Shown in pieces: positions 48,885 through 61,907 of a stretch of DNA of 64,000 bases. How positions within the stretch are numbered: the first letter of the stretch is position 1; each line of letters starts with the position of its first letter. Both the position numbers and the translations under genes were made by a program. Source of the DNA: Pelagibacterium lentulum. Its GTDB lineage: Bacteria > Pseudomonadota > Alphaproteobacteria > Rhizobiales > Devosiaceae. The DNA lies in contig NZ_RZMW01000003.1 of assembly GCF_003992625.1 (NCBI RefSeq), positions 78,994-142,993 of the forward strand, given 5' to 3'. Under the pieces are notes generated by a model, which had not been told where the DNA came from, ran no database searches, and saw only the letters and a program-made list of their open reading frames with translations.

Positions 48885-49955
48885 CTACGGCGCGTATGTT
48901 ACCGTTCCCGCATCATAGGCCGCGCGGCAATCGGTGGCATCGGCAAGGATGTTGGACTCATAGAGCTCGAGCGCGGCTCCGCGGCCCTGGAAGCGTGGAT
49001 CGTCGCAAATCCCGTCAAAGGCGCTGGCGCTTGAATCGTCACCGAAATTGATACGGAAGTCGCCGCCATTGCCCGAAACCGCTTCATCGGCAAGGGTGAT
49101 GGTACCTGCCAGATACGCTGCCGAGCAATCGCTGGCATCGGCCCCGATATGGCTTTCGAGCGAAGCGCCCATACCTGGTCCGGTAAAGCGGGCGTCGTCG
49201 CACTCACCGTCATTTGACCAGTTGCCCGAATCGTCACCGAACTCGATGCCGTCGATGATGAGCGGTTCGGTGATGGCCTCTGGACGGTCCTGGTCCCCCA
49301 GATAGGTTGCGTCTCCAGCCTCGAAGGCCGCGCGGCAGTCCGTGGCGTCGGCATAAAGGTGGCTTTGCAGCCCACCGCCGAAACGCGGGTCATCGCATTC
49401 CCCGTCATTGGCCCAATTGCCTGAATCGTCGCCGAAGTCGATCTCGCTGGCATCTGGCTGTTCGACCGGCTCAGCGGGCTCCGCGTCGCCTTCACCAAGA
49501 TAGGTTACGTCTCCAGCCTCAAAGGCTGTCCGGCAATCGGTGGCATCGGCGAACCTGTGGCTTTCGAGCGCGCCACCGAAACGGGGGTCGTCGCATTCGC
49601 CATCATTGGCCCATGTTCCCGAATCGTCTCCAAAGTCAATTTCGGATATGTCGGTGGCCGAACCGTTATCGGCGACAGCCGGGGCAGCAGCACCGTCTTC
49701 GCCGAGATAGGTGACGGTGCCCGCTTCATATGCGGTCCGGCAGTCGGTCGCGTCGCGGCCAAGATCGGTCTGCAAAAGGATCGATGCGGTGCCTTCGCCG
49801 GCAAAGCGCGGGTCGTCACATTCCCCGTCATTGGCCCAGACGCTGGTATCATCGCCGAAATCGATGTCTGAGACATCCTGCGCAAAGGCTGCCGGAGCCA
49901 TCATCAGCGTCAGGGCCAGCACGGAGCTGCCCAGCACGTAACGGGTTCTTCTCAT
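48885..49955 (-). CDS. Secreted acidic protein with five two-cysteine repeats
   Basis: 356 aa, family not recognised. A signal peptide (1-26, ending PAAFAQ) is followed by five modules at about 31-85, 106-154, 172-220, 237-288 and 302-354. Each module reads IDFGDDSGxWANDGECDDPR, a variable 12-22 residue stretch, then ADATDCRxAFEAGxVTYLG. Each has exactly two cysteines and a dense set of Asp/Asn, suggesting one disulfide and a bound cation. Linkers are Ala/Pro/Glu-rich. Modules 2 and 3 are nearly identical; 4 and 5 are diverged (WSNDG, SAFDG). The protein is strongly acidic. The pattern W-x-N-(D)-G-x-C-D...D-x-x-D-C recalls Notch LNR repeats. Downstream of an EamA gene on the same strand by 37 nt. 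Confidence 0.9.
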   Translation of the reverse strand: MRRTRYVLGSSVLALTLMMAPAAFAQDVSDIDFGDDTSVWANDGECDDPRFAGEGTASILLQTDLGRDATDCRTAYEAGTVTYLGEDGAAAPAVADNGSATDISEIDFGDDSGTWANDGECDDPRFGGALESHRFADATDCRTAFEAGDVTYLGEGDAEPAEPVEQPDASEIDFGDDSGNWANDGECDDPRFGGGLQSHLYADATDCRAAFEAGDATYLGDQDRPEAITEPLIIDGIEFGDDSGNWSNDGECDDARFTGPGMGASLESHIGADASDCSAAYLAGTITLADEAVSGNGGDFRINFGDDSSASAFDGICDDPRFQGRGAALELYESNILADATDCRAAYDAGTVTYAP

Positions 49956-49992
49956 TGGTGTCGTCCCTTATTCACCGGATGGTGGTTCCGTT

Positions 49993-50961
49993 TTACGTCC
50001 GATTGCGTGTCAGGCGAGTGAACAGCAAAATTCCGCAAATTACCAGTGCCGTACCAAGCGCATGAAAAAGCGTAAAGGGCTCGCCCAGAATGAAAACGGC
50101 GAGGACGATGGTGATGAGCGGGGAAATATTACCAAAGATCGCGGTACGCTCAGGGCCGATGTGTCCTATCGCCGCGGCAATGGCGTAGGCGGGCAGAACC
50201 GTTGCGACCATAGCGATCCCGACCATAAGCGAAAAGGTATAGGGCGAAAGCGCCAGCGCCGACAGAGGGTGGGTCAACAGAAAATGGATCACAACGATCA
50301 CTCCGGCGGCCGCCATGGCTATGGAGGTGAAAAGCCGCGCGCCGAGCGTATCGATCAGCGGCTTGGCAAAAAGCTGGTAGAGCGCATAGGCAATGGCCGC
50401 TCCCAGAACCAACAGCGTACCGACAACGATGTTTTCGCCTTCAACCACCATATCGCGCGCAAAGATCAGCCCGATCCCCAGATAGGCGATCAGCGCAGCG
50501 CCCATCACCGCTGGCGTCATGGGGCGTTTGAAAAGGATTGCCGCAAAAACCAGCACGAAAAACGGATAGGTCAGAAGGATCAGCCGGTTGAGCTGTGCCG
50601 AGATATAGCTCAAGCCCTCGAAATCGAGAAAACTGGCCAGATAATAGCCAAGTACGCCCACAAGGCAGGCCAGCATTACGGCGCGCGGGGGGATGGGCTT
50701 GCCCGCCTGCGGTCCCTTGCCCTGCCAGCGCTCGCGCAGGCCCAGCCAGCCCACTGTGGCAAAGACCGGCACGGCAATCAGCATGCGCCATGTCAGCACC
50801 GTCACCGAATCGAGGCCTTCGGCCAGCGCCAGTTTGACGAAAATGCCCTTGGTGGCAAAAAGCCCGGCACCGATGGCGGCAAGGGCAAGGCCAAGGGTGG
50901 CGGATTTGTCGATGGGGGCCTGTTTGACGACCGGGGCGGAAGGATCGGTGGGATCAGCCAT
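49993..50961 (-). CDS. EamA/DMT-family permease
   Basis: 322 aa with ten transmembrane helices. AAIGAGLFATKGIFVKLALA opens the first EamA repeat, and the second contains GNISPLITIVLAVFILGEPF, the typical motif. The substrate is unknown. It lies 43 nt downstream of xerC and 37 nt upstream of the repeat protein, so these may be one transcript. It is clearly different from the EamA gene at 25573. Confidence 0.9.
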   Translation of the reverse strand: MADPTDPSAPVVKQAPIDKSATLGLALAAIGAGLFATKGIFVKLALAEGLDSVTVLTWRMLIAVPVFATVGWLGLRERWQGKGPQAGKPIPPRAVMLACLVGVLGYYLASFLDFEGLSYISAQLNRLILLTYPFFVLVFAAILFKRPMTPAVMGAALIAYLGIGLIFARDMVVEGENIVVGTLLVLGAAIAYALYQLFAKPLIDTLGARLFTSIAMAAAGVIVVIHFLLTHPLSALALSPYTFSLMVGIAMVATVLPAYAIAAAIGHIGPERTAIFGNISPLITIVLAVFILGEPFTLFHALGTALVICGILLFTRLTRNRT

Positions 50962-51004
50962 AAGGGGCCATTTTCATAAAAGCGGTTCGTCCGGCACGAT
51001 TGGG

Positions 51005-51940
51005 TCAGGATTGATTGCGCGGATGAGCCTTGTGGTAGGACGAGAGCAAGTGGGAGGTATCGATATGGGTATAGATCTGTGTTGTCGAGAGCGAAGCATG
51101 GCCCAGAAGTTCCTGGATGGAGCGCAAATCCCCGCCCTTGCCCAGAAGATGGGTGGCAAAGGAATGGCGCAGGGCGTGGGGTGTTGCCGAAGGGGGCAGC
51201 CCGAGCGCCGATCGTAATTGCTCGACCCGGTACTGGATCAGGCGGGGCGACAATACTCCTCCCCGTACGCCGCGAAACATCGGCTCATTGGCATCGAGTG
51301 CAAAAGGGCATTGGGCCAGGTAGTCCTCGACCGCGCGGCGCACCGGCGCAATCAGCGGCACGAGCCGGGTTTTGCCGCCCTTGCCTTTTACCCGCAGGCT
51401 CTGACTATCGAGATCGGTGCGGGTCAGGCCCAGCGCTTCTGAAATGCGCAGGCCCGAGCCATAGCATAGGGCAATAACCGCGGTATCGCGTGCAGCGATC
51501 CAGGGTGTGTCTTCAAGGTCTTTCGTGCTTTCCAGTGTGGCTTTGGCTTCGGGCACGGTCAGCGCCTTGGGCAGCGTTTTGGGCAATTTTGGGCTGCGTA
51601 CCACCGAAAGCGCTTCCAGCGCCATGATGTTGTTGCGTTCAAGATATGTGAAAAAAGATTTTATCCCCGATAGCCCTCGCGCCAGCGTTCGCGATCCTGC
51701 GCCCTTCGCGCGCCGCGCGGCCATGAAGGCGCGTAGATCGGCATTGGTCAGCGCCTTGAGTTTGTCGAGCGAGACCTCGCCGCCCAGGTGATTGGCGAGA
51801 AAGATGAAAAAGAAATCGAGATCGCGGCCATAGGCTTCCAGCGTCTTTGGCGAAAGCCGCCGGATCGCGGAAAGCTCGCGGTGCCAATCTGCGATATGGC
51901 CGCGTACGCGCTCGGTTGTGAGAAAGCCGGTTTCGGTCAT
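51005..51940 (-). CDS. xerC: Tyrosine recombinase XerC
   Basis: 311 aa. It resolves chromosome dimers at dif with XerD. The N-terminal SAM-like domain (about 15-105) includes ADLRAFMAARRAKGAGSRTL. The catalytic residues are Arg in YGSGLRISEALGL, Lys in VKGKGGKTRLVPL, His and Arg in HALRHSFATHLLGKG, and LGHASLSTTQIYTHI with His and the nucleophile Tyr. Its divergent pairing with priA upstream of atpHAGDC is the usual place for rhizobial xerC rather than a phage integrase. Confidence 0.92.
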   Translation of the reverse strand: MTETGFLTTERVRGHIADWHRELSAIRRLSPKTLEAYGRDLDFFFIFLANHLGGEVSLDKLKALTNADLRAFMAARRAKGAGSRTLARGLSGIKSFFTYLERNNIMALEALSVVRSPKLPKTLPKALTVPEAKATLESTKDLEDTPWIAARDTAVIALCYGSGLRISEALGLTRTDLDSQSLRVKGKGGKTRLVPLIAPVRRAVEDYLAQCPFALDANEPMFRGVRGGVLSPRLIQYRVEQLRSALGLPPSATPHALRHSFATHLLGKGGDLRSIQELLGHASLSTTQIYTHIDTSHLLSSYHKAHPRNQS

Positions 51941-52095
51941 GGGGCCATGCTAGGGCCAAGAAGTTGATAAAGCGGCAATAACACACCTAGTGCCCTATGG
52001 CTCAAGGGCAGGTAACATCCAGAAACTTGATGGCGACGTCTAGCCGAATCGCATTTGAGGCCTATCTTGGGCCATTGCCAACGATTACATGCGTT

Positions 52096-54264
52096 ATGAC
52101 TTTTCTCGGCCCTGTGGTTTCAGTTCTGGTTTCGGTGGCTGTCGATGGGCCCTATTCCTATCGCGTGCCCGACGGCATGGCCGTCACCCGCGGGTCGATC
52201 GTGCTGGTGCCGCTCGGTCCGCGCCCGACGCTCGGCGTGGTTCTGGGTTTGCCCAAGGACAATTTCGCCCATAACAGGCTGAAAGACATCGCGCGGGTTT
52301 TCGATGTGCCCCCGCTTTCCGAGGAATTGCTCAAAACCGTCGATTGGGTGGCACGCTATACGCTGGCCCAGCCCGGCATGGTGCTGCGCGGCGTTCTGCG
52401 CAGTCACGAGGCGCTTGAGCCGCCCCGGCCCATCACGGCCTATAAGCGCACCGGCTTTGAGCCTGAACGTATGACCGATGCGCGGGCACGCGTGCTGGCA
52501 CTGTTTGAAGATGAGATGGCCTGGGCCAAGCCTGCCCTTGTCGGCGCATCGGGCGTTTCTCCTTCGGTTATCGATGGTCTGGTCAAGACCGGCGCGCTCG
52601 AAGCGGTGGCACTAGCTGCCCCACCACCGGTCTTGCCGCCAGAGCCCGATTTTGCGCCCGCAGAACTTTCAGGTGACCAGCAAAAGGCCATCGAAGCGAT
52701 CCGGGCGCAGGACGAGGGTGGCTTTTCGGTCGCGCTGCTTGATGGCATTACCGGGTCGGGCAAGACCGAGGTTTTTTTTGAAAGCGTTGCAGATTGCCTG
52801 CGGGCCGGTAAACAGGCGGCGATCATTTTGCCGGAAATCGCGCTGACGCATACCTTTCTCGACCGGTTTGAAAAGCGCTTCGGGCAAAGGGCCGCCGAGT
52901 GGCATTCGGACATGACCCCGGTGCAGCGGGCAAAAGTCTGGCGCGGGGTTTTAAGTGGCGAAATCCGCGCCGTGATCGGTGCGCGCTCGGCATTGTTTCT
53001 GCCCTTTCGCGAGCTTGGGCTATTCGTTCTCGATGAAGAACATGACGGGGCGTTCAAACAGGCAGACCGGGTCAATTATCACGGGCGGGACATGGCGGTG
53101 GTCAGGGCGTCCTTGGCCGGCGCGCGGGTTATTCTGTCTTCGGCCACTCCTTCGGTTGAAAGCCGCAATAACGCCAATTCCGGACGCTATGCGCATGTCA
53201 GGCTCGAGAGCCGGTTTGCCGATGCGATCCTGCCCGATGTTACCGCCATCGACATGCGCGCCGAGGGACCGGAAAAGGGGCAGTGGATCGCGCCGAAACT
53301 GGCCCGTGCGGTGTTTGACGCGCTCGACCGGGGCGAGCAGGCGCTGCTGTTTCTCAATCGGCGCGGATACGCGCCGCTGACGCTGTGCCGGGCTTGCGGG
53401 CATCAATATCAATGCCCCGATTGCTCCACATGGCTTGTCGAGCATCGGTTTCGCGGTGTTTTGATGTGCCATCATTGCGGGCATGAAGAACGCGCGCCCG
53501 AGGTTTGCGGGTCGTGCGGGGCCACCGATTCTCTTGTGGCGGTGGGGCCGGGGATCGAACGCATCGCCGAAGAGGTGGCTGACCGGTTTCCCGGCGCCCG
53601 GCCGGTGGTGCTGTCGTCCGATATGGGGTCGATGAGCCAAATCCGCGACCGGTTTTCCGAGATTGCGCGCGGGGAATACAACCTGATCATCGGTACCCAG
53701 CTTGTTGCCAAGGGCCACCATTTTGAAAAGCTCTCGCTTGTGGGGGTAATCGATGCCGATCTCGGGCTGGCTCATGGCGATCCACGCGCGGCCGAAAAGA
53801 CCTTCCAGATATTGACCCAGGTTACGGGCCGGGCCGGGCGGGCCAGCCGGGTCGGCAAGGCATTTTTGCAGACCTATCACCCCGAACATGCCGTCATGCA
53901 GGCCATGATAAAGGGGGATCGGGAAGGTTTTTACGCCCATGAGCTTGAGGTGCGTCAGCAGGGCGGGTTACCGCCCTTTGGCCGGCTGGCCGCGCTGATT
54001 GTTTCGGGTGCCGATCACGGGGAAACCTTTACGCTGGCCAAGGCGCTGATGGCCGCGGCGCCGCTGGCCGAAGGGATCAGGCGTTTCGGGCCGGTCGATG
54101 CACCCGTTGCCATGGTGCGCGGCCGGCACCGGGTGCGCATTCTCGTGCAAAGTCCCAAGGAATTCGACCTGTCGGGCTATGTGCGCTTCTGGTTGCAGAA
54201 TGGGCCCGTGGTCCGGGGCAATCTGCGGGTGCAGGTCGATATCGATCCGATGAGTTTTTACTGA
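52096..54264 (+). CDS. priA: Primosomal replication restart helicase PriA
   Basis: 722 aa from the ATG at 52096. It reloads the replicative helicase at stalled forks. The start VVSVLVSVAVDGPYSYRVPD begins the DNA-binding domain. Walker A is LDGITGSGKTEVFFE and the DEEH box LFVLDEEHDGAFKQ. A zinc region has CRACGHQYQCPDC and CHHCGHEERAPEVCGSCG. TGRAGRASRVGKAFLQTYHP is helicase motif VI. The frame is open from 51997; residues before 52096 are not family-like, and 52030 is another candidate. No convincing ribosome-binding site decides between them. Confidence 0.94.
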   Translation: MTFLGPVVSVLVSVAVDGPYSYRVPDGMAVTRGSIVLVPLGPRPTLGVVLGLPKDNFAHNRLKDIARVFDVPPLSEELLKTVDWVARYTLAQPGMVLRGVLRSHEALEPPRPITAYKRTGFEPERMTDARARVLALFEDEMAWAKPALVGASGVSPSVIDGLVKTGALEAVALAAPPPVLPPEPDFAPAELSGDQQKAIEAIRAQDEGGFSVALLDGITGSGKTEVFFESVADCLRAGKQAAIILPEIALTHTFLDRFEKRFGQRAAEWHSDMTPVQRAKVWRGVLSGEIRAVIGARSALFLPFRELGLFVLDEEHDGAFKQADRVNYHGRDMAVVRASLAGARVILSSATPSVESRNNANSGRYAHVRLESRFADAILPDVTAIDMRAEGPEKGQWIAPKLARAVFDALDRGEQALLFLNRRGYAPLTLCRACGHQYQCPDCSTWLVEHRFRGVLMCHHCGHEERAPEVCGSCGATDSLVAVGPGIERIAEEVADRFPGARPVVLSSDMGSMSQIRDRFSEIARGEYNLIIGTQLVAKGHHFEKLSLVGVIDADLGLAHGDPRAAEKTFQILTQVTGRAGRASRVGKAFLQTYHPEHAVMQAMIKGDREGFYAHELEVRQQGGLPPFGRLAALIVSGADHGETFTLAKALMAAAPLAEGIRRFGPVDAPVAMVRGRHRVRILVQSPKEFDLSGYVRFWLQNGPVVRGNLRVQVDIDPMSFY

Positions 54265-54492
54265 ATCAGGAGGCGTGGAGACAGGCTCGGGCCTCATGCG
54301 ACATTTATGTTGCCCCAATTTGGCCGCGATGCGCTTGCGTGGCCCTTATCGGCATGGTAAGGCCAGCCCGGAAAGTTGGGGAGGTCCATTGCCTGGACGT
54401 CTTCTCCAGTTCAGTGACCATAAATTTTGTCCCGCCCGCGTATTGGTTGAACCGATGCCAGGCGCGGTGGCGAGCAGCGGGGTTTTAAAGGT
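54265..54492 (+). other. Intergenic region upstream of the atp operon
   Basis: 228 nt with no credible gene. It presumably holds the atpHAGDC promoter, but no -35/-10 pair stood out. A short inverted repeat CTGGA/TCCAG lies near 54394-54410. Confidence 0.4.
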
Positions 54493-56585
<2,093 letters not shown>

Positions 56586-56625
56586 TTTTCAGCCTCGTGT
56601 GGTTGGCAAGGAGCTTTAAAGCGCA

Positions 56626-58976
<2,351 letters not shown>

Positions 58977-58991
58977 GGGATAGGTCCGATT

Positions 58992-59414
58992 ATGGCCGAA
59001 GGCGTCAAAATCGATATTGTTTCGCCCGAGTATCTCGTTTTGAGCACTCATGCGCGGTCGGTGATCGTGCCGGGTGCCGAGGGCTATCTGACGGTCATGG
59101 GCGACCACGCGCCGCTCATGACGGTGCTCAAGCCTGGCTTTGTCACGGTTACCGAGACAAGCGGGGCGGTGCAGCGTTTCTTTGTTGCGGGTGGTTTTGC
59201 CGACATTTCAAATGCCGGGCTGACCATTCTGGCCGAAGAATCCAAGCCTGCCGCCGAGTTTGGTCGCAGCGACATCGAAGCCAAGATCGCCGTTGCCCAG
59301 CAAAAGCTCGCGGCCGCCGAAGGCCTCGAGGCAAAAAGCGTGGCGCAACAGGAGCTTGATACCTGGAAGAACCTGCTTCTTGAAGCGGCCGGGACGAGCG
59401 GTACAGGGCATTAA
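58992..59414 (+). CDS. atpC: ATP synthase subunit epsilon
   Basis: 140 aa. The beta-sandwich N-terminal domain has VPGAEGYLTVMGDHAPLMTV and FFVAGGFADISNAGLTILAE; a C-terminal helical hairpin (KIAVAQQKLAAAEGLEAKSV) follows. It couples and regulates rotation. Last gene of the operon, 15 nt after atpD. Confidence 0.96.
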   Translation: MAEGVKIDIVSPEYLVLSTHARSVIVPGAEGYLTVMGDHAPLMTVLKPGFVTVTETSGAVQRFFVAGGFADISNAGLTILAEESKPAAEFGRSDIEAKIAVAQQKLAAAEGLEAKSVAQQELDTWKNLLLEAAGTSGTGH

Positions 59415-59451
59415 ACTGCAAGGCTGAATACATCCAGTTATTTATGCTGAG

Positions 59452-59475
59452 ACAGGCGGCCCTCGGGTCGCCTGT
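59452..59475 (+). terminator. Hairpin after atpC, probable terminator
   Basis: ACAGGCGGCC (59452-59461) pairs with GGTCGCCTGT (59466-59475) with one G-T pair and a CTCG apex. It has no clear T tract. The rest of the 362-nt gap (59415-59776) shows no gene; it likely holds the promoter of the following chemoreceptor, whose frame is open through it. Confidence 0.6.
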
Positions 59476-59776
59476 TGTGCTATGGGGAAGTCAAACTTGA
59501 CTAAAAGTCCCGGATTCCTTGCGTTTTGGTTCACTCTCTCTTAATGCCCCCTGTCGTAATTTAACCATCAGGGACGCAAGACGAGCTGACGATCCAGGGC
59601 CGCCCGTTCGGGCATTTGAGATCACAGCAATATTGATCGGCCAAGCCATGGCTCACCATGGAAGGCAAATGCGCGGCTTTCATCAGGCCGCGCGGCAGAA
59701 TGCGCTGTGCCGGATCGGCCGGGACGGTTCTCAGATGGGCTTATTGGGCACAGAAGGTGCTGGGGGTTACAGGGTA

Positions 59777-61699
59777 ATGAAAATTCGAGGCAAGATTTTT
59801 TCCATTGTCGGGCTGATGGGCCTAGTCGCAATGATTATTGGCGGTATGGCCGCTTATGTGGCCATTGAATACAATGATCGGATGCAGAGGCTCGAGAACC
59901 TCTCGGACCGCATTTATATGGGCGAGCACCTCAACAGGTTGGTGACTGCCGTGGTCATGGATTCGCGCGGCATTTATGCCTCCAATACGACCGAGGAAGC
60001 CACACCATTCGCCAACGGCATCATGAGCTACCTTGATCGGATTGATGCCCTGCTAGACGACTGGCGGCCACTTGTCGATGCCGAAGGACTGGCCGATTTC
60101 GATCAGGTCGTAGTGCGCGCTGCCGAGTTCAGGGAGTTCCGCACCGAAACGGCACGGCTGGGCCGCGACGTCGATCCTGCCCTTGCCAATGAGCAGGGTA
60201 ACAATATCGATAATCGCACCAACCGCCGGCAATATCAGGCTGAAATCGATACTGTCGTAGAGCGCGATACCTTGCTCATGCACCAGATGGCGGAGGAATC
60301 CGAGGCCTTTAGTGCCCGCACTTTAATGATTATTGGCGCCACCGTGCTGTTTGGCCTTACGGCAGGCGTCGGTGTTGCCGCCTATATTGGCACAACCCAG
60401 CTTGCGCGCCCCATTGGCCGGCTGACCGATACGATGCAATCGCTGGCCGGGGACGATCTTGAAGTCGAAGTTCCCTATGTCGGGCGTACCGATGAAATCG
60501 GCGCCATGGCCGGGACGCTGCAGGTCTTTAAGGAAAACGCGATCATGGTTCGCGCCATGAGCGATGAGGAAAAGGCGCGGGCCATGCAGACGGCCGAACG
60601 CGCCAAGATGATGGAAGATTTCCAGGCCGAGTTCGATCACGCCGTTGCCGCAGCGATCGAAGGCGATTTTTCCAAGCGCATCGACAATCATTTTGCCGAT
60701 GAGGACATCACCCGGATTGCGTCCAACTTCAACTCGCTGCTCGAAAGCGTCGATACGGGGCTGGCCGAAGCGGGTGAAGTTCTTGGCTCTCTGGCCCATA
60801 CGGACCTTACCCGCCGTATGATCGGCAATCACCGCGGCGCCTTCCTGAATCTCAAGACCGACATGAACCGGGTGGCCGATACGTTGACCGACGTGGTGAC
60901 CAAGCTTCGGAGCACCTCGCGCGCGGTCAAGGTCGCCACGAGCGAAATCCTTTCGGGTGCCAACGATCTGTCCGAGCGCACCACCAAGCAGGCGGCAACG
61001 ATTGAGGAAACCTCAGCGGCCATGGAGCAATTGGCAACCACGGTCATGGAAAATGCCAAGCGGGCGCAGGACGCCAGCGCAACGGCAATGACGGTAACCA
61101 CTTCTGCCGAAGAGGGCGGTCAGGTGATGAGCGATGCCAATTCGGCCATGGAGCGCATCACCACGTCTTCAGCCAAGGTGTCCGATATTATCGGAATGAT
61201 CGACGATATCGCCTTCCAGACCAATCTTCTGGCGCTCAACGCTTCGGTTGAAGCGGCGCGGGCTGGGGAAGCGGGCAAGGGCTTTGCGGTTGTCGCAGTT
61301 GAAGTGCGCCGCCTCGCCCAATCGGCTGCCGAGGCCTCCTCGGAAGTCAAGGCGCTGATCGAGCAATCCTCGAGTGAAGTCGATCAGGGCTCGCGCCTGG
61401 TCGCCCAGGCGTCCGAAAAGCTTTCGGCCATGCTTGAAGCGGCCCGGTCCAATACCCGCTACATGGAAGAGATTGCGCGGGAAAGCCGCGAACAGGCTTC
61501 GGCCATTGAAGAGGTCAATGTCGCGGTGCGTCAGATGGACGAGATGACCCAGCACAATGCCGCGCTGGTGGAAGAAACCAATGCAGCCATCGAACAGACC
61601 GAGGAACAGGCCAACCGGCTCGATTCGATTGTCGAGATCTTCAGGATCGACGGCAATGAAGCCGAGACCAGTTACGTCCATGCAAGCGCTGCAGCCTGA
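59777..61699 (+). CDS. Methyl-accepting chemotaxis protein
   Basis: 640 aa. TM1 (7-30) and TM2 (182-205) enclose a helical periplasmic sensor of about 150 residues, probably a four-helix-bundle type. HAMP (206-260) and a second HAMP-like linker (about 290-375) precede the signalling domain with the [20 protein letters not shown] tip at about 475-495. There is no CheR-tethering pentapeptide. The ATG at 59777 starts TM1; the frame is open back to 59519 without conservation. Followed by a terminator and a second receptor gene. Confidence 0.93.
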   Translation: MKIRGKIFSIVGLMGLVAMIIGGMAAYVAIEYNDRMQRLENLSDRIYMGEHLNRLVTAVVMDSRGIYASNTTEEATPFANGIMSYLDRIDALLDDWRPLVDAEGLADFDQVVVRAAEFREFRTETARLGRDVDPALANEQGNNIDNRTNRRQYQAEIDTVVERDTLLMHQMAEESEAFSARTLMIIGATVLFGLTAGVGVAAYIGTTQLARPIGRLTDTMQSLAGDDLEVEVPYVGRTDEIGAMAGTLQVFKENAIMVRAMSDEEKARAMQTAERAKMMEDFQAEFDHAVAAAIEGDFSKRIDNHFADEDITRIASNFNSLLESVDTGLAEAGEVLGSLAHTDLTRRMIGNHRGAFLNLKTDMNRVADTLTDVVTKLRSTSRAVKVATSEILSGANDLSERTTKQAATIEETSAAMEQLATTVMENAKRAQDASATAMTVTTSAEEGGQVMSDANSAMERITTSSAKVSDIIGMIDDIAFQTNLLALNASVEAARAGEAGKGFAVVAVEVRRLAQSAAEASSEVKALIEQSSSEVDQGSRLVAQASEKLSAMLEAARSNTRYMEEIARESREQASAIEEVNVAVRQMDEMTQHNAALVEETNAAIEQTEEQANRLDSIVEIFRIDGNEAETSYVHASAAA

Positions 61700-61737
61700 G
61701 GGTAGCCGCTTGCGCTGACTGGAAAAGCACGACTTGT

Positions 61738-61772
61738 GCCGGACGGGGCCCGTTCCCGCCCGGCGGTTTTTT
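61738..61772 (+). terminator. Terminator after the first chemoreceptor gene
   Basis: GCCGGACGGG (61738-61747) pairs with CCCGCCCGGC (61755-61764) with one A-C mismatch, 7-nt loop, then GG and TTTTTT (61767-61772). Confidence 0.9.
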
Positions 61773-61907
61773 GACAAGGACGCATGATGGGTGCGCCGAC
61801 GCGGGGCTCCCGGTTGCTGCGGAAACCATCGCTTAATCTAATTTGCGTAGGGTCCAATCCATATTCGCCCTGGGGGGTGCATCTCCCTGTCTAGAAGGAG
61901 CAGGCAA

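Noticed and set aside
51005..51940. Tyrosine recombinase as a phage or island integrase
   Set aside because: Length, motifs and place beside priA fit chromosomal XerC; no tRNA, attachment repeat or cargo genes are nearby.
59519..59776. 86-residue N-terminal extension of the first chemoreceptor
   Set aside because: The membrane anchor must be near the N-terminus; the extension is not protein-like and lies over the promoter region.
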